Source of the DNA: Allokutzneria sp. NRRL B-24872
GTDB lineage: Bacteria; Actinomycetota; Actinomycetes; Mycobacteriales; Pseudonocardiaceae
Direction of reading: 5' to 3'
Assembly (NCBI RefSeq): GCF_002155965.1
Contig: NZ_MUMH01000174.1
Coordinates: forward strand, 1 to 36,211
DNA length: 36,211 nucleotides
Under the pieces are notes generated by a model, which made no database searches, was not told the origin of the DNA, and saw only the letters and a program-made list of their open reading frames with translations. Below are positions 1 to 9,800 of the stretch, piece after piece (position 1 is the first letter of the stretch; each line of letters opens with the position of its first letter). Both the position numbers and the translations under genes were made by a program.

Positions 1-60
1 GCTGACCGTGACGGGCTCGTCGCCGTGTTCTCGTTCGTAGTACACGTCTAGGGCAGCCAC
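1..60 (-). CDS. Imm1-type immunity protein, N-terminal fragment (cut by window edge)
   Basis: The window shows only the first 20 codons, read from a GTG at 58-60 and running off the edge. The visible peptide is VAALDVYYEREHGDEPVTVS. The pattern of an aromatic pair, then HGD, then a P-V segment resembles the start of Imm1-family immunity proteins, which are often encoded next to SCP1.201/DddA-like deaminases. The start overlaps the 3' end of the upstream deaminase gene, so the two are probably co-translated. A near-perfect ribosome binding site (AAGGAGG on the minus strand, 73-79) lies 12 bases upstream, inside the deaminase gene, and supports a real second gene. The family call rests on a short fragment plus context and is an inference. 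The expected role is to bind and neutralise the deaminase in the producing cell. Confidence 0.55.
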   Translation of the reverse strand, partial: MAALDVYYEREHGDEPVTVS

Positions 61-752
61 GATGAGGTCTTCCCTCCTTGGTATTCGCGAAAGAAGCCGT
101 TGGCGCCGTACACGGTCAACGTGTACCCCTTGGGCAAGATCACGCCAATCAGCGCGTCGCATCCTAGAGGCCCAGGGCACGGCACGTGGTTGACCAGCAG
201 GACGACCGAGCGGATGCCGTTCACCCGCATGTGGACGGCCAGCTTCATCTCCACGTCGGACGCCTTCGACGGAATTCGGCTGACCCGCATGTCCTTGAAG
301 AACTGGATAGCCCTTTCGTACTTCGCGTCCCGCCCGCTGATCTCGGCGTGCGCCGTTCCGTCCGGGCCGATCCAACGGCCGTGCGTCTTCTGACCGGAGC
401 GCGGAACGACGGGCGGGGGAAGCTCGGCGCGTAGTTGGTCGATCAGATCGCGCGGCGGGGCGGCAGTCGCTGCCTGAGCTGTCCCGCCACCCGAGAGAAC
501 GGCGATGTAGTCCCGCACCCGTTCTCCGAGAGCCATCACGCTGCGAAGGGCGTCGTTCAGCTCGGCGGCGCCGTGCGTCAGGAGGCCGAGCGCGTCGTGT
601 GCGCAGGGATCTCGGGTGCTGGCGATGGCGTCGCCGTACTGCGCGCTGGCCTCGTCGAGGAGCCCAGCGGCCTGGTGGAGGTCGTCGCGTGCCTGGCCGC
701 AGGTGCTCACCACGCCGCGCAGGCGAGAAATGACGTCGCCGAGCGCACTCAC
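48..752 (-). CDS. DddA-like (SCP1.201-type) deaminase toxin
   Basis: This is a 234-aa protein if it starts at GTG 752. The first ~90 residues are alpha-helical and Ala/Leu-rich, like the N-terminal segment seen in many small actinobacterial SCP1.201-like deaminases. The C-terminal ~115 residues carry the deaminase fold signature: GRWIGPDGTAH, then D166-V-E168 in ASDVEMKLAVHMRVNGI, then V-P-C192-x5-C198 (PCPGPLGC) followed by LPKGYTLTVYG. The family includes DddA, which deaminates cytosine in double-stranded DNA. Its zinc site is His-x-Glu plus two Cys; here the His position is Asp, so activity is uncertain. The reading frame stays open upstream to 1118, but that part is antisense to the S8 peptidase and looks like shadow. 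Supporting the 752 start, a TACGCT (-10-like) sits 7 bases upstream, fitting a leaderless message. GTG 776 is an alternative. An Imm1-like gene follows directly. Confidence 0.8.
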   Translation of the reverse strand: MSALGDVISRLRGVVSTCGQARDDLHQAAGLLDEASAQYGDAIASTRDPCAHDALGLLTHGAAELNDALRSVMALGERVRDYIAVLSGGGTAQAATAAPPRDLIDQLRAELPPPVVPRSGQKTHGRWIGPDGTAHAEISGRDAKYERAIQFFKDMRVSRIPSKASDVEMKLAVHMRVNGIRSVVLLVNHVPCPGPLGCDALIGVILPKGYTLTVYGANGFFREYQGGKTSSWLP

Positions 753-906
753 GAAGAACAGCGTAGGCGCGGTCACCGTTTCGGATGAGGGCGAATGCCG
801 GGATGCGGGAATCGAAGTTCTTGGGCTGAGCCAACGGAAAAGTGCCACGCGCGCGTAGGTCTTCCCGGAACGGGGGCGCGGTGCTCCCGGGGACGAGGGA
901 GCGTGC

Positions 907-3900
907 ATGCGGGCGTATTCCAGTCGGTGGGTGCCCTTAGCGGCACTGATCGCCTTAACGGCGTCGTTGGTGGCGGCGCCGAGTGCGGTCGCCCAGGACC
1001 GGGGCGAGGTGGCGCGGGCGCCGAAGGAGTGGACGGTCACGCTGCTCACGGGCGACAAGGTCGTGGTACGCGGTACCGATGTGGTCGGAGTCCGGCCCGG
1101 TCCGGGCCGCGACGACATGGCGTTCCACAGCGTGGTCCTGAACGGGAAGCGGCACGTCTACCCGGCGGACGCGGTGCCGTTGGTGCGGGAGAACCGGCTC
1201 GACGACACGCTGTTCAACGTCACGGAGCTGATCAACCAGGGCTTCGACGACGCCTCGTCGCCGGTCTTGCCGGTGCTGATGACGGGGCAGCCGCAGCGCG
1301 CGCGTGCGGTGCCGCAGGCGGGAACGGTGACACGGGACCTTCCGGGACTGGGTATCACCGCGGTGGCGCAGCCGAGGGCGCGGGCGGGCGAGTTCTGGGC
1401 CTCGCTGAACGGGCCGTCGTTGCGGGCGCCGCAGGCGAAGGTGTGGCTCAACCGCAGGCTCCAGCCGAGCCTCGACCAGAGCGCCGCGCTGATCGGAGCC
1501 CCCGAGGTGTGGCGCGCGGGCGGTACGGGACTCGGTGTCCCTGTCGCGGTACTCGATACCGGTTGGGACCAGAAGCATCCGGACCTGGCGGGACGGGTGA
1601 GCGGATCGAAGAGCTTCCTGGCAGACGAGCCGGTCAACGACACCAACGGGCACGGCACGCACGTGGCTTCGACGATCGCCGGTGCGGGACCGAAGTTCCG
1701 CGGCATCGCGCCGGAGGCGAAGCTGTTGATCGGCAAGGTGTGCGGTGCTTTCGGCTGCCCGGAGGACGCGATCCTCGCAGGCATGCAGTGGGCCGCGGAC
1801 CAGGGCGCGCGCGTGGTCAACATGAGCCTCGGCGGAGCGCCCACCGATGGCACGGACCCGGTGTCGCAGGCGGTGAACACGTTGTCCGCCAAGACGGGGA
1901 CGCTGTTCGTGATCGCCTCCGGCAACTCCGGCCTTGACGAGGCCGTCGAGTCGCCGGGTGCCGCCGACGCGGCGCTGACGGTCGCGGCGAGCAGCAAGGC
2001 CGACGCGCTCGCCCCGTTCTCCAGCAGGGGCCCGCGACTGGGCGACCACGCCGCGAAGCCGGACATCGCCGCGCCGGGTGTGGACATCGTGGCCGCGCGC
2101 GCTGCCGGGACGCTGCCGCAGTTCGCGGTGAGCGAGTCCCACGCGCGCCTGTCCGGCACCTCGATGGCCGCGCCGCACGTCGCGGGCGCGGTGGCGGTGC
2201 TGGCGCAGCGGCACCCGGATTGGAAGGGCGAGCAGCTCAAGGCCGCGATCATGGGCGCGGCGTCCCCGCTCAACGGGGCGTCGGTGTTCGGGCAGGGAGT
2301 CGGTCGGCTGGACCTCGCGCGTGCCTTCCACCAGCAGGTCCGCGTCGAGCCCGCGTCGCTGTCCATGGGCAGCGTGCCCGCTGGCACCACCGAGCCGGTG
2401 AGCAAGAGAGTGCGCTACACCAACGATTCTGACAAGCCGGTGACGCTGAAGCTGGACCTGCCCGCGCCGGGCGGACTGTTCACAGTGGACAAGAAGGACC
2501 TCGTCGTCCCTCCGAAGGGCTCGGCGGAGGCGACTGTCACCGCTGATTTCCGCAAGGCGACCGGGCTGTTCGGAGTTCGTTTGACCGCAACGGCTCCGGG
2601 TGTCTCGCTGCGCACGTCGGTGGTGGCCGAGACGGGTCCGAAGACGCACGTGCTCACCGTGAAAGCCTTCAGTCGCAAGGGAACTCCGGACCCGAGCGTT
2701 TCGGTCCTGTTGCAGGACATCAACTCCGGCAAGGCCCGCATGGTGCGCGCGATGAGCGAGAGTGTTCCTGAGGGGCGCTACCGCGTGCTCGGCCAAGTGA
2801 TCGACGTGGAGCACCCGCCCGGCTACCCGTACGGCGTCTTCACCGACCGGGTGAAGTTCGCCCAGGAGATCACCGTCGCCGGGGACACCGAACTGGTGCT
2901 CGACGGCCGCGGCGCCAAGCCGGTCGACGTGCGCGTGGACGATCCCGAAGCCGTGCAGACCCCGCTCCAGCTGGGGCACGAGGTCGGCGTGCTGTCGCAG
3001 CTGCCGGGCAAGGGGCTCTCCGGCATGTCGATGATCTCCAAGCCCGGCAAGGAGTTCGTCGTCCCGAGCCCGCCGATGGCCGGACTTTCCTTGTACAGCA
3101 ACACCTCGTGGAACCGAAGGGTGATCTCCGCCGCGTTCGGCGATGTGGAGCTGGAGCCCGCGGACGCCAACCCGCTCGGCTTCCGGGGTGACATGTCGGC
3201 GAAGGTCGTCGACATCGGCAAGGGCACTTCCGAGGAGCTGGCCGAGGTCGACGTGCGCGGCGCGCTCGTGCTCTTCGCGCCGGAGCGCCTGCCCACGGCC
3301 GAGGTCACCAAGCGCGTGGCCGCCATCTTCGCCGCCGGAGCCGCTGGAGTGCTGGGCGAGAACGCCCACCCGGTGCACGATCCGGCCTGGACCGGGCCCA
3401 CGCTGGTGCTTCCGGAGAACAAGACCGCGATTCTCCGCGAGGCGATGCAAGCCGGGACGGTGACCCTGCGGGTACGCGGTATCGCCAACCCACCCGCCGC
3501 CTACGTCCTGCACGACCGCGTCGCCGGTGGACTGCCGAACGGTGTCACCTGGCACCACTCGGCTCGCGATCTCGCCAAGGTCAGCACCGAGCTGCACAAG
3601 ACCGGTCCCGGCCAACTGCGCACCGCCGCCGAGGCCCTGGTCAACATCGGTGGCATGTGGTTCGGCTCGCGAATCCCGTTGCGGGCACCGGCGGAGCTGG
3701 ACGTGCTCCACACGCCGGACCTGCCGTGGGTGACGGTGAGCGCGATCGGCGTCGACGCCGAGGGAATGCCCTACGGAGTCCAGGAAACCGCGCCGACGGT
3801 CTTCAAGAAGGGGCAGTCCGCCCGCCTGGACGTGTTCAAGGCGCCGTTCAACCCCGAGCTGACCCGGGACGGCGTCACGCGTGACGGGAACAAGTTCCGT

Positions 3901-4440
3901 GTGGAACTGCCGATGTTCACGCAGTCTGGAACTCAGTCCCCGAGCGGTGCGTACAGCCCGGCGCACGACAAGGGCTCGACCACGGTCACCGTGGCTGGCA
4001 AGAAGGTCGGCGGTAGCGACGTCCCCGGCATCGCCACCGTGGACGTCCCCGCGCAGCGCCTGCCGTTCGAACTGCGGGTCGACGCCACGCGCACGATGCC
4101 CGGCATCGACGTGGGAACGGGTTCCAGCGTCGTGTGGAAGTTCCACAGCGGACAGACGAGGGGGTCCGTTCCGCTCGCGCTGCCGGACGTGCGCTACGAC
4201 CTCGACCCGAAGCGCGCGAAGCCGGGGGAGTTCGGGTTCCGCGTCAGCGGCGGCAAGGCGATCACGATGCAGATCTCCACGGACGACGGGACCACGTGGG
4301 CCTCGGTCCCAGTTCTGCCGTCCGGCGAGGTCAAGGTCGTCAATCCCGCGCAGGGCTTCGTGTCGCTGCGCACCACCGCGGTCGACGCGAGCGGGTCCTC
4401 GGTGACCGAGACGCTGATCCGCGCCTACCAGGTCCTCTGA
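907..4440 (+). CDS. Secreted S8 (subtilisin-family) serine peptidase, 1177 aa
   Basis: This is a large extracellular subtilase. A Sec signal peptide spans about residues 1-29 (Arg near the N-terminus, Leu/Ala-rich core, cleavage near AVAQ). A propeptide-like region with LLTGDKVVVRG follows. The catalytic triad is Asp217 (AVLDTGWDQKHPDL), His249 (NGHGTHVAS) and Ser419 (LSGTSMAAPHVAG), with oxyanion Asn340 (ASGNSG). The ~700-residue C-terminal part is beta-rich, with Ig-like segments and a possible PA-like insert around residues 780-860. The length fits the long actinomycete S8 group. ATG 907 is preceded by GAGGGAG with a 6-base gap. It is a paralogue of the peptidase at 19233-22256 and shares its architecture. 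Probable role: secreted protein degradation. The substrate cannot be told from sequence. Confidence 0.93.
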   Translation: MRAYSSRWVPLAALIALTASLVAAPSAVAQDRGEVARAPKEWTVTLLTGDKVVVRGTDVVGVRPGPGRDDMAFHSVVLNGKRHVYPADAVPLVRENRLDDTLFNVTELINQGFDDASSPVLPVLMTGQPQRARAVPQAGTVTRDLPGLGITAVAQPRARAGEFWASLNGPSLRAPQAKVWLNRRLQPSLDQSAALIGAPEVWRAGGTGLGVPVAVLDTGWDQKHPDLAGRVSGSKSFLADEPVNDTNGHGTHVASTIAGAGPKFRGIAPEAKLLIGKVCGAFGCPEDAILAGMQWAADQGARVVNMSLGGAPTDGTDPVSQAVNTLSAKTGTLFVIASGNSGLDEAVESPGAADAALTVAASSKADALAPFSSRGPRLGDHAAKPDIAAPGVDIVAARAAGTLPQFAVSESHARLSGTSMAAPHVAGAVAVLAQRHPDWKGEQLKAAIMGAASPLNGASVFGQGVGRLDLARAFHQQVRVEPASLSMGSVPAGTTEPVSKRVRYTNDSDKPVTLKLDLPAPGGLFTVDKKDLVVPPKGSAEATVTADFRKATGLFGVRLTATAPGVSLRTSVVAETGPKTHVLTVKAFSRKGTPDPSVSVLLQDINSGKARMVRAMSESVPEGRYRVLGQVIDVEHPPGYPYGVFTDRVKFAQEITVAGDTELVLDGRGAKPVDVRVDDPEAVQTPLQLGHEVGVLSQLPGKGLSGMSMISKPGKEFVVPSPPMAGLSLYSNTSWNRRVISAAFGDVELEPADANPLGFRGDMSAKVVDIGKGTSEELAEVDVRGALVLFAPERLPTAEVTKRVAAIFAAGAAGVLGENAHPVHDPAWTGPTLVLPENKTAILREAMQAGTVTLRVRGIANPPAAYVLHDRVAGGLPNGVTWHHSARDLAKVSTELHKTGPGQLRTAAEALVNIGGMWFGSRIPLRAPAELDVLHTPDLPWVTVSAIGVDAEGMPYGVQETAPTVFKKGQSARLDVFKAPFNPELTRDGVTRDGNKFRVELPMFTQSGTQSPSGAYSPAHDKGSTTVTVAGKKVGGSDVPGIATVDVPAQRLPFELRVDATRTMPGIDVGTGSSVVWKFHSGQTRGSVPLALPDVRYDLDPKRAKPGEFGFRVSGGKAITMQISTDDGTTWASVPVLPSGEVKVVNPAQGFVSLRTTAVDASGSSVTETLIRAYQVL

Positions 4441-4447
4441 GGTGGCG

Positions 4448-4472
4448 GGGCTGGGCGGAGCCCGCTCAGCCC
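4448..4472. terminator. Weak hairpin between convergent genes
   Basis: GGGCTG (4448-4453) can pair with CAGCCC (4467-4472) around a 13-base loop. It lies between the S8 peptidase stop and the convergent kinase-like stop, which are only 25 bases apart. It could be a shared terminator, but the stem is short. Confidence 0.3.
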
Positions 4473-5095
4473 TGTTCCACCACGGCCGGGTGACGGGGGT
4501 CGTCGGCGCGGACCACGATGTCGGCCAGCAGCGCGGGATCGACCTCGTTCTCGTAGCGCTCGAAGGCCCCCAACGTCCAGTGCTGGTCCGGCGGGGTCCG
4601 CCTGGCCAGCGCCGCCCGCGAGAGCCACAGGTGCACCACCAGATCCAGCGGCAGCCCTTGGCCGAGCAGCAGCGGCCCGTCCAGCACGACCACCCCGCCC
4701 ACCGGGACGTCCACATAGGACGCTCGGCTGGCGCGGTCGGTCGTGGGGTCCCACAGGCTCGGCAGCACCCGCCCCGAGCCGCCGGGGGACAGCGGTTCCA
4801 GCAGCTCCCTGGTGATGCCCTTCACGTCCAGCCAGTCCTGGTAGAACGCGTCCGGATCGGTGCGGCCGTGCTCGAAGCGCAACGAGGCCGGACGCAGGAA
4901 CCCGCCCGCCGACGCGCGCAGCACCGCCCGCCCGCCGAGCCGCAACGGCTCCACCAACGCCTCCGCCAGCCGAGCAGTCCCAGCGGCCTCCGCCCCGTCC
5001 ACCGCCAGCCGGACCCAGTCCTCGCGCGGCAGCGCCACCACCCGCGCCGCGATCTCCTCGACCAGCCGCTCCGGCGTCACCGCCCTGACCCGCAC
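4466..5095 (-). CDS. Uridine kinase-like protein with degenerate P-loop
   Basis: This is a 209-aa protein resembling actinobacterial uridine kinase/phosphoribulokinase-like P-loop proteins. GTG 5095 is preceded by GGAGGAG and is preferred over the longer open frame to 5296. The Walker A region reads AVDGAEAAGTARLAEAL (residues 31-47); the expected Gly-Lys-Ser/Thr is Gly39-Thr40-Ala41, so the phosphate-binding lysine is missing. Other family traits remain: FYQDWLD (acceptor side), VDVPVGGVVVLDGPLLL (Walker B-like) and LWLSRAALARRTPPDQ. Family members phosphorylate uridine/cytidine or a related small molecule. This copy may be inactive or may use a modified site. It is monocistronic and convergent with the S8 peptidase. 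Confidence 0.72.
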   Translation of the reverse strand: MRVRAVTPERLVEEIAARVVALPREDWVRLAVDGAEAAGTARLAEALVEPLRLGGRAVLRASAGGFLRPASLRFEHGRTDPDAFYQDWLDVKGITRELLEPLSPGGSGRVLPSLWDPTTDRASRASYVDVPVGGVVVLDGPLLLGQGLPLDLVVHLWLSRAALARRTPPDQHWTLGAFERYENEVDPALLADIVVRADDPRHPAVVEQG

Positions 5096-5282
5096 ATCTC
5101 CTCCTCGCGAGCCCCCGCGTGCGAGGGTGGCTTTCGCCCGCTCCCGCGACCCCCCGATTCCACGGTGACGCGAATCGGCTTCGCGTGCCAAACCCTGGGC
5201 AGGCGCGGGTGATCTCCCACTCACCGCCCACGTTCCGCACGCCGAACCCAGGCATCCGCCTACCCATCCGCCGGGGCTTGGA

Positions 5283-5301
5283 CCTGAATGACTCATTCAG
5301 G
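5283..5301. terminator. Perfect 19-bp palindrome downstream of the conservon
   Basis: CCTGAATGACTCATTCAGG has 9-bp arms around a single C. It lies 22 bases past the cvnD stop, where a terminator would be expected. The same element recurs at 14476-14492 in an array, so it belongs to a repeat family and may not be only a terminator. The rest of 5096-5323 shows no gene. Confidence 0.45.
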
Positions 5302-5323
5302 GCGAAAGCGGAGAGAGGTGCGG

Positions 5324-5929
5324 TCAGGCCATGGGGCGGGCGGTCATGGACTGCTGGATCGCGTACTCGACCAGGGTGATCAGCGCCTGCTTGGTGGACT
5401 CCTTGGTGCGCGCGTCGCAGACCACCATCGGGACCGAGTCGTCGATGGTCAACGCCTCGCGGACGTCTTCGATGCGGTGGTGCAGCATGCCGTCGAAGCA
5501 GTTGAGCGCGACGATGTAGGGCAGCTGGCGGTCGTCGAAGAAGTCGATGGAGGCGAAGGCGTCGGCGAGCCTGCGGGTGTCCACCAGCACCACGGCGCCG
5601 ATGGCTCCGCGGACGAGGTCGTCCCACATGAACCAGAAGCGGTGCTGGCCGGGCGTGCCGAACAGGTACAGGATCAGGTCCCGGTCCAGCGAGACGCGGC
5701 CGAAGTCCATCGCCACCGTGGTGGTGACCTTGTTCGGCGTCGCGGAGAGGTCGTCCACCCCCGCGCTGGCCTCGGTCATCACCGCCTCGGTGGTCAACGG
5801 CACGATCTCCGACACCGACCCCACGAAGGTCGTCTTGCCGACGCCGAAGCCACCGGCCACCACGATCTTGGCCGAGGTCGTCGCCCGGCTGGTGTCCGGT
5901 GTGTGCGGATCAAAGCCTGCGGAGCCCAC
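5324..5929 (-). CDS. cvnD: Conservon GTPase-like ATP/GTP-binding protein CvnD
   Basis: This is the fourth gene of the conservon, a 201-aa small G-protein-like subunit. The family segment SRATTSAKIVVAGGFGVGKT holds the P-loop (GGFGVGKT, residues 26-33), and further motifs are LVDTRRL and a variant base-recognition motif ALNCFDG. CvnD proteins are thought to work with CvnA-C in a membrane-associated complex resembling a eukaryotic G-protein system. GTG 5929 lies inside the 3' end of cvnC (20-base overlap), showing translational coupling. The length is normal for the family. A palindrome 22 bases past the stop probably ends the transcript. Confidence 0.93.
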   Translation of the reverse strand: MGSAGFDPHTPDTSRATTSAKIVVAGGFGVGKTTFVGSVSEIVPLTTEAVMTEASAGVDDLSATPNKVTTTVAMDFGRVSLDRDLILYLFGTPGQHRFWFMWDDLVRGAIGAVVLVDTRRLADAFASIDFFDDRQLPYIVALNCFDGMLHHRIEDVREALTIDDSVPMVVCDARTKESTKQALITLVEYAIQQSMTARPMA

Positions 5930-6428
5930 TGAGCACCCTTTCCAGGAACGCGATCGAGGGCTGGTCGCCGGACACCAGACCGTTCTGGTGCACCTGGACC
6001 AACCCCATCGTCGCCATGTCGCCGATCAGTACCCGGACCACGCCCAGCGGAAGCCGCATCCGGGCCGCGACCTCCGCCACCGACCGGGTCTCGATGCACA
6101 ACCGGCTGATGGATCGGTGCTCGGCAAGCCCGATGGCTTCCCGGTCGCCCGCGGCGTGGTCGCTGGTGCGGACCAGAGCCTCGATCGGAAGATCGTAGTC
6201 GGGTCGCGTCCGGCCGCGTGTCCGGGCGTAGGGGCGGGCGAGCATACCGGTCTCGGTCAGCGGGGCGCGCAGCCCGTGCCTGCCCTCCGGCTGCTCGGCG
6301 AAGCCGCCGAGCTCGGCCCGGTGGTCCTCCACCGCGCCGTACTCGGTGGAGTGCTGCCCACCATGGGTGTAGAGCTGCGACCAGTTGTCGCCGGTGTTCT
6401 CCGGGTCGTAGTAGGAGCCCGTGCTCAT
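5910..6428 (-). CDS. cvnC: Conservon DUF742 protein CvnC
   Basis: This is a 172-aa DUF742 protein. A poorly conserved, polar N-terminal ~55 residues is followed by the DUF742 core: RPYARTRGRTRPDYDLPIEALV, then SISRLCIETRSVAEVAARMRLPLGVVRVLIGDM, a winged-helix-like segment, and a typical C-terminal end FLERVLSGLRRL. DUF742 subunits accompany the sensor kinase, roadblock and GTPase subunits in conservons. Their biochemical role is not settled. ATG 6428 has a strong ribosome binding site (GGGAGG). It sits between cvnB and cvnD and overlaps cvnD. Confidence 0.92.
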   Translation of the reverse strand: MSTGSYYDPENTGDNWSQLYTHGGQHSTEYGAVEDHRAELGGFAEQPEGRHGLRAPLTETGMLARPYARTRGRTRPDYDLPIEALVRTSDHAAGDREAIGLAEHRSISRLCIETRSVAEVAARMRLPLGVVRVLIGDMATMGLVQVHQNGLVSGDQPSIAFLERVLSGLRRL

Positions 6429-6464
6429 CTCGCCACCTCCCGCGTCACGTCAGCCCTCATCGGC

Positions 6465-6890
6465 TCAGACCAGCCCTCGTCCGCCGCCCTGGAGCTGGGC
6501 GCGCAGCTCAGGCGTCAGCTGTTGGCCGACCCGCTCGACGAGCATGGTCATCTCGTAGGCGACCAGACCGATGTCGCAGTTCGGCGCGGCGAGCAGGGCC
6601 AGGCAGGAGCCGTCGGAGACCGACATCAGGAACAGGTAGCCCCGCTCCATCTCCACCACGGTCTGGGCCACGTTGCCCGCCTCGAAGCAGCGCGCCGCCC
6701 CCTGGGTGAGGCTGACCAGCCCGGACGCGACCGCGGACAGCTGCTCGGCGCGATCGCGCGGCAGGCCCTCGGAGCCGGCGAGCAGCAGGCCGTCAGCCGA
6801 GACCACGACGGCGTGCGCCACCCCGGGCACCCGCTGCACGAACTCGGTGATCAACCAGCCGAAGCCGCCCGGCTGTTGCGGGATGGTCAC
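6465..6890 (-). CDS. cvnB: Conservon roadblock/LC7-domain protein CvnB
   Basis: This is a 141-aa single-domain roadblock/LC7 protein. Typical segments are [29 protein letters not shown] and [39 protein letters not shown]. Roadblock proteins bind small GTPases; in conservons CvnB is thought to link kinase-like CvnA to GTPase-like CvnD. GTG 6890 overlaps the cvnA stop by four bases (GTGA), so translation is coupled. A 36-base gap separates it from cvnC. Confidence 0.93.
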   Translation of the reverse strand: MTIPQQPGGFGWLITEFVQRVPGVAHAVVVSADGLLLAGSEGLPRDRAEQLSAVASGLVSLTQGAARCFEAGNVAQTVVEMERGYLFLMSVSDGSCLALLAAPNCDIGLVAYEMTMLVERVGQQLTPELRAQLQGGGRGLV

Positions 6891-9800
6891 TTGTCCTCCT
6901 CCTGCCGCGCGGCGCCGTTGGGCGACGCGGCGCCGTTGGGCGCGTGAGTTCCGTTGGAGCCGGCGCGCTCGCCAGCGAGTTCGTCGATCCTGGCATGCCG
7001 TCCGCGCCGCAGCCCCTGCTGGAAGCTGGACATCCGGCCGCGCACCGTCTCCGCGGAGCGCGCGGGCTGCGCGGGCTCCGCCGCGATCGCCGGCTGCTGG
7101 CCGGTGGTGCCCGTGCCCCTGGTCGGCGGAGCTGAACGGCGCGGCGCGGCCGGCTTGATGGAGCCGGGCATCAGCTTCGCCTTCGGCACCCGCTTCGGCA
7201 GCCCCGCGGAGGTCACCGCCTCCTCGGCCGGGGCGTTGAGCATCGTCTCCACCGCGCGCCAGCCCTCGTCCCCGGCGGAGCGCCAGGTGGACGGGCGCGG
7301 CGGGGCCGGGATGGTCTCCCTGCGCGTCACCGGCTCCACCGGAGCGGGCGCGGGCGGGGCAACCGGCTCGGCCCGGACGACCGGCTCGGCGACGGGCACG
7401 GGCTCGACCACCGGCTCGGGCTCGGGCGCGGCCGGGCGCTCAGCGGCGGGGCGCTCGACGGGCGCCTTGGCCACCGGGGCGGGCTCGGAAGCGGGAACCG
7501 GACGCGGCGGCGAGGGGTTGGGGAACTCCCCGTCCGGGTTCTCCACCGTCTGGAACCACTGCGAGAGGATCTCCTCGTAGATCGGCAGCCGTTCGGTCGG
7601 CGCGTCCACCTCGGGGCGATCGACCTGGGGGAACGGGTTCTCGTAGCCGCCGCTCTGCTGCACGGGATTCTCTTGCGGCGCAGGGGTTTCCTGGTACGCG
7701 CGCTCGTCCTGGTGCGGTGCGAACAGGTCCGAGGCGTCCGCGCTGTCCGTGCTGTCCACAGTGGACTCGGCGGGCACTGGCGGCGCCATCAGGTCGTCGG
7801 CCTCCAGGCCCCTGCCCTCGGTCTGCTCGACCAGGGACGGCGCCAAGCGCCGGGCGAGCGCCCTCGGCCCGCCCATCCGCGGCTGCTCCGCGGCGTCCGC
7901 CTGCGTCACGGCCTCCGCCACGGGCTGCTCGGCCGGAGCCGGAGCCGGGGCCTGCGCGGGAACGGGCGCCGGGGCGGGCTCGGGCTCGACCGGGTCGACG
8001 GCGGGGTTGGTGGAGGTGAACCACTCCTGCTGCTCCGGCAGGTGCTGCTGCGGCTGGCGCTGCGGCATCGGCGGCGGGAACTGCTGCTGCGAGGTCGGGT
8101 ACAGCCCGGTGTCCAGCGCCGAGGGCAGCACGACCAGCGCGGCGGGCACGGTGATGATCGCCCTGGTGCCGCCGTCGATGTACTCGCCGTTGTGCAGCCG
8201 CACCTTGATCTCGTGCCGCGCGGCCAGCCGGGCGACCACGTACAGGCCCATCCGGCGGGACACCGCGACGTCGATCTCCGGCGGCTCCGCGAGGTTCTTG
8301 TTGGCCTCGGCCAGCTCCTCCTCGCTCATCCCGACACCGCGGTCGGTGATCTGGATGGCGAGGTCCTTGGAGCGCAGCTGCGCCACGCTGACGTCCACCG
8401 GGCTCTGCGGGTCGGAGAACACCGTGGCGTTGTCCAGCAGCTCCGCGGTGAGGTGGATGAGGTCGTTGACCACGCGGCCCTGCACCAGCACGTCCGGCGC
8501 GGAGGTCAGGTTGATCCGGGCGTAGTGCTCGACCTCGGAGACCGCGGCGCCGATCAGCTCGGCGACCGGGACCGGGGCCGACAGCCGCTTGCCGAGCCCG
8601 CTGCCGGAGAGGATCAGCAGGTTCTCGCTGTTGCGGCGCATGCGGGTGGCGAGGTGGTCGAGCACGAACAGGCTAGAGAGCGCGTCCGGGTCCTGCTCGT
8701 CCTGCTCCAGCTGGTCCAGCACGGACAGCTGCCGCTCGACCAGCGTCTGGCTGCGCCGGGAGAGGTTGACGAACATCGCGTTCACGTTGTCGCGCAACAG
8801 GGCCTGTTCGGTGGCCATGTGCACGGCCTGCTCGTGGACGGCGTCGAAGGCGCGGGCGACCTGGCCGATCTCCTCGCGGGTGAACACCTTCACCGGCTGG
8901 ACCGCGGTCTTGGCGGCCTCGGCCGGGTTCGGGTCGTCCAGGATGCGCCGGACCGTCACCGGCAGGCGCTCGTTGGCCACGTCCAGCGCCTCGGTGCGCA
9001 GCACGCGCAGCGGCGTCAGCAGCGAGCGGACCACGACGGCCATCAGCAGCAGCGCGGCCAGCAGCGCGACCAGCACCAGCGCGGCGTCCCTGGTCGCGGA
9101 GGCGACCGCGGCGGCGGCGAGGTCGTCGGCCTCCGAGCGCAGCGACTCCAGCAGCGAGTTCTCCACCCGGCTGAGCAGGTCGCTGGTCACCCCGGCGACG
9201 CGGGTGTACTCGGTGCTGTCGATGTTCAGCGAGTCGCCGTTGGCGCCCTTGATCACCGAGATCTGCTTGATCCGCTGCCGGGTGTCCACGTCGCTGCCGC
9301 TGACGGTGCCCAGGAACAGCTGCCGCTCGCCGGGGGTGGCCACGGCCTGGAAGTCCGAGACCGCGGCGTCGTAGCCGGAGTTGGCCGAGCGCAGCTCGTC
9401 GAGCTGGCCCGCGCGGAACTCGTTGTGCGTGGCGGCCATCTGCATGAGCGCGTTCTGCTGCGCGACCCGCTCCTTGGCCTGGGTCAGCGCCTGGATCGCG
9501 GTGGCGGCCCTGGACAGCGCGTGCTCGGACACCGAGGCGCTGACCTCGCGGCCGAGCTGCACCAGCGCGTCGAGGATGGAGGAGTAGACCGCGTGCACCG
9601 CGATGTCGGCGTAGGAGGTCGTGTCGGCGACCAGACGCAGCGGGTTCAGCGCGCTGAGCCGCTGGATACCGCGCTTGTAGCGCTCCTCGCTGGCGGCGTC
9701 GTCGTACTCGAGCGGCTCCATCGCCCGGTTCAGCTCGTTCACCGCGACGTTCACGGTCTCGAACTGGTCCACCATGGGCTTGCGGTCGGTGCTGCGGCCC

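Noticed and set aside
955-4716. 1253-codon open frame on the minus strand opposite the S8 peptidase
   Set aside because: It is a by-product of GC-biased codons. The plus strand carries a full catalytic triad and signal peptide, while the minus product is Arg/His-rich with no domain.
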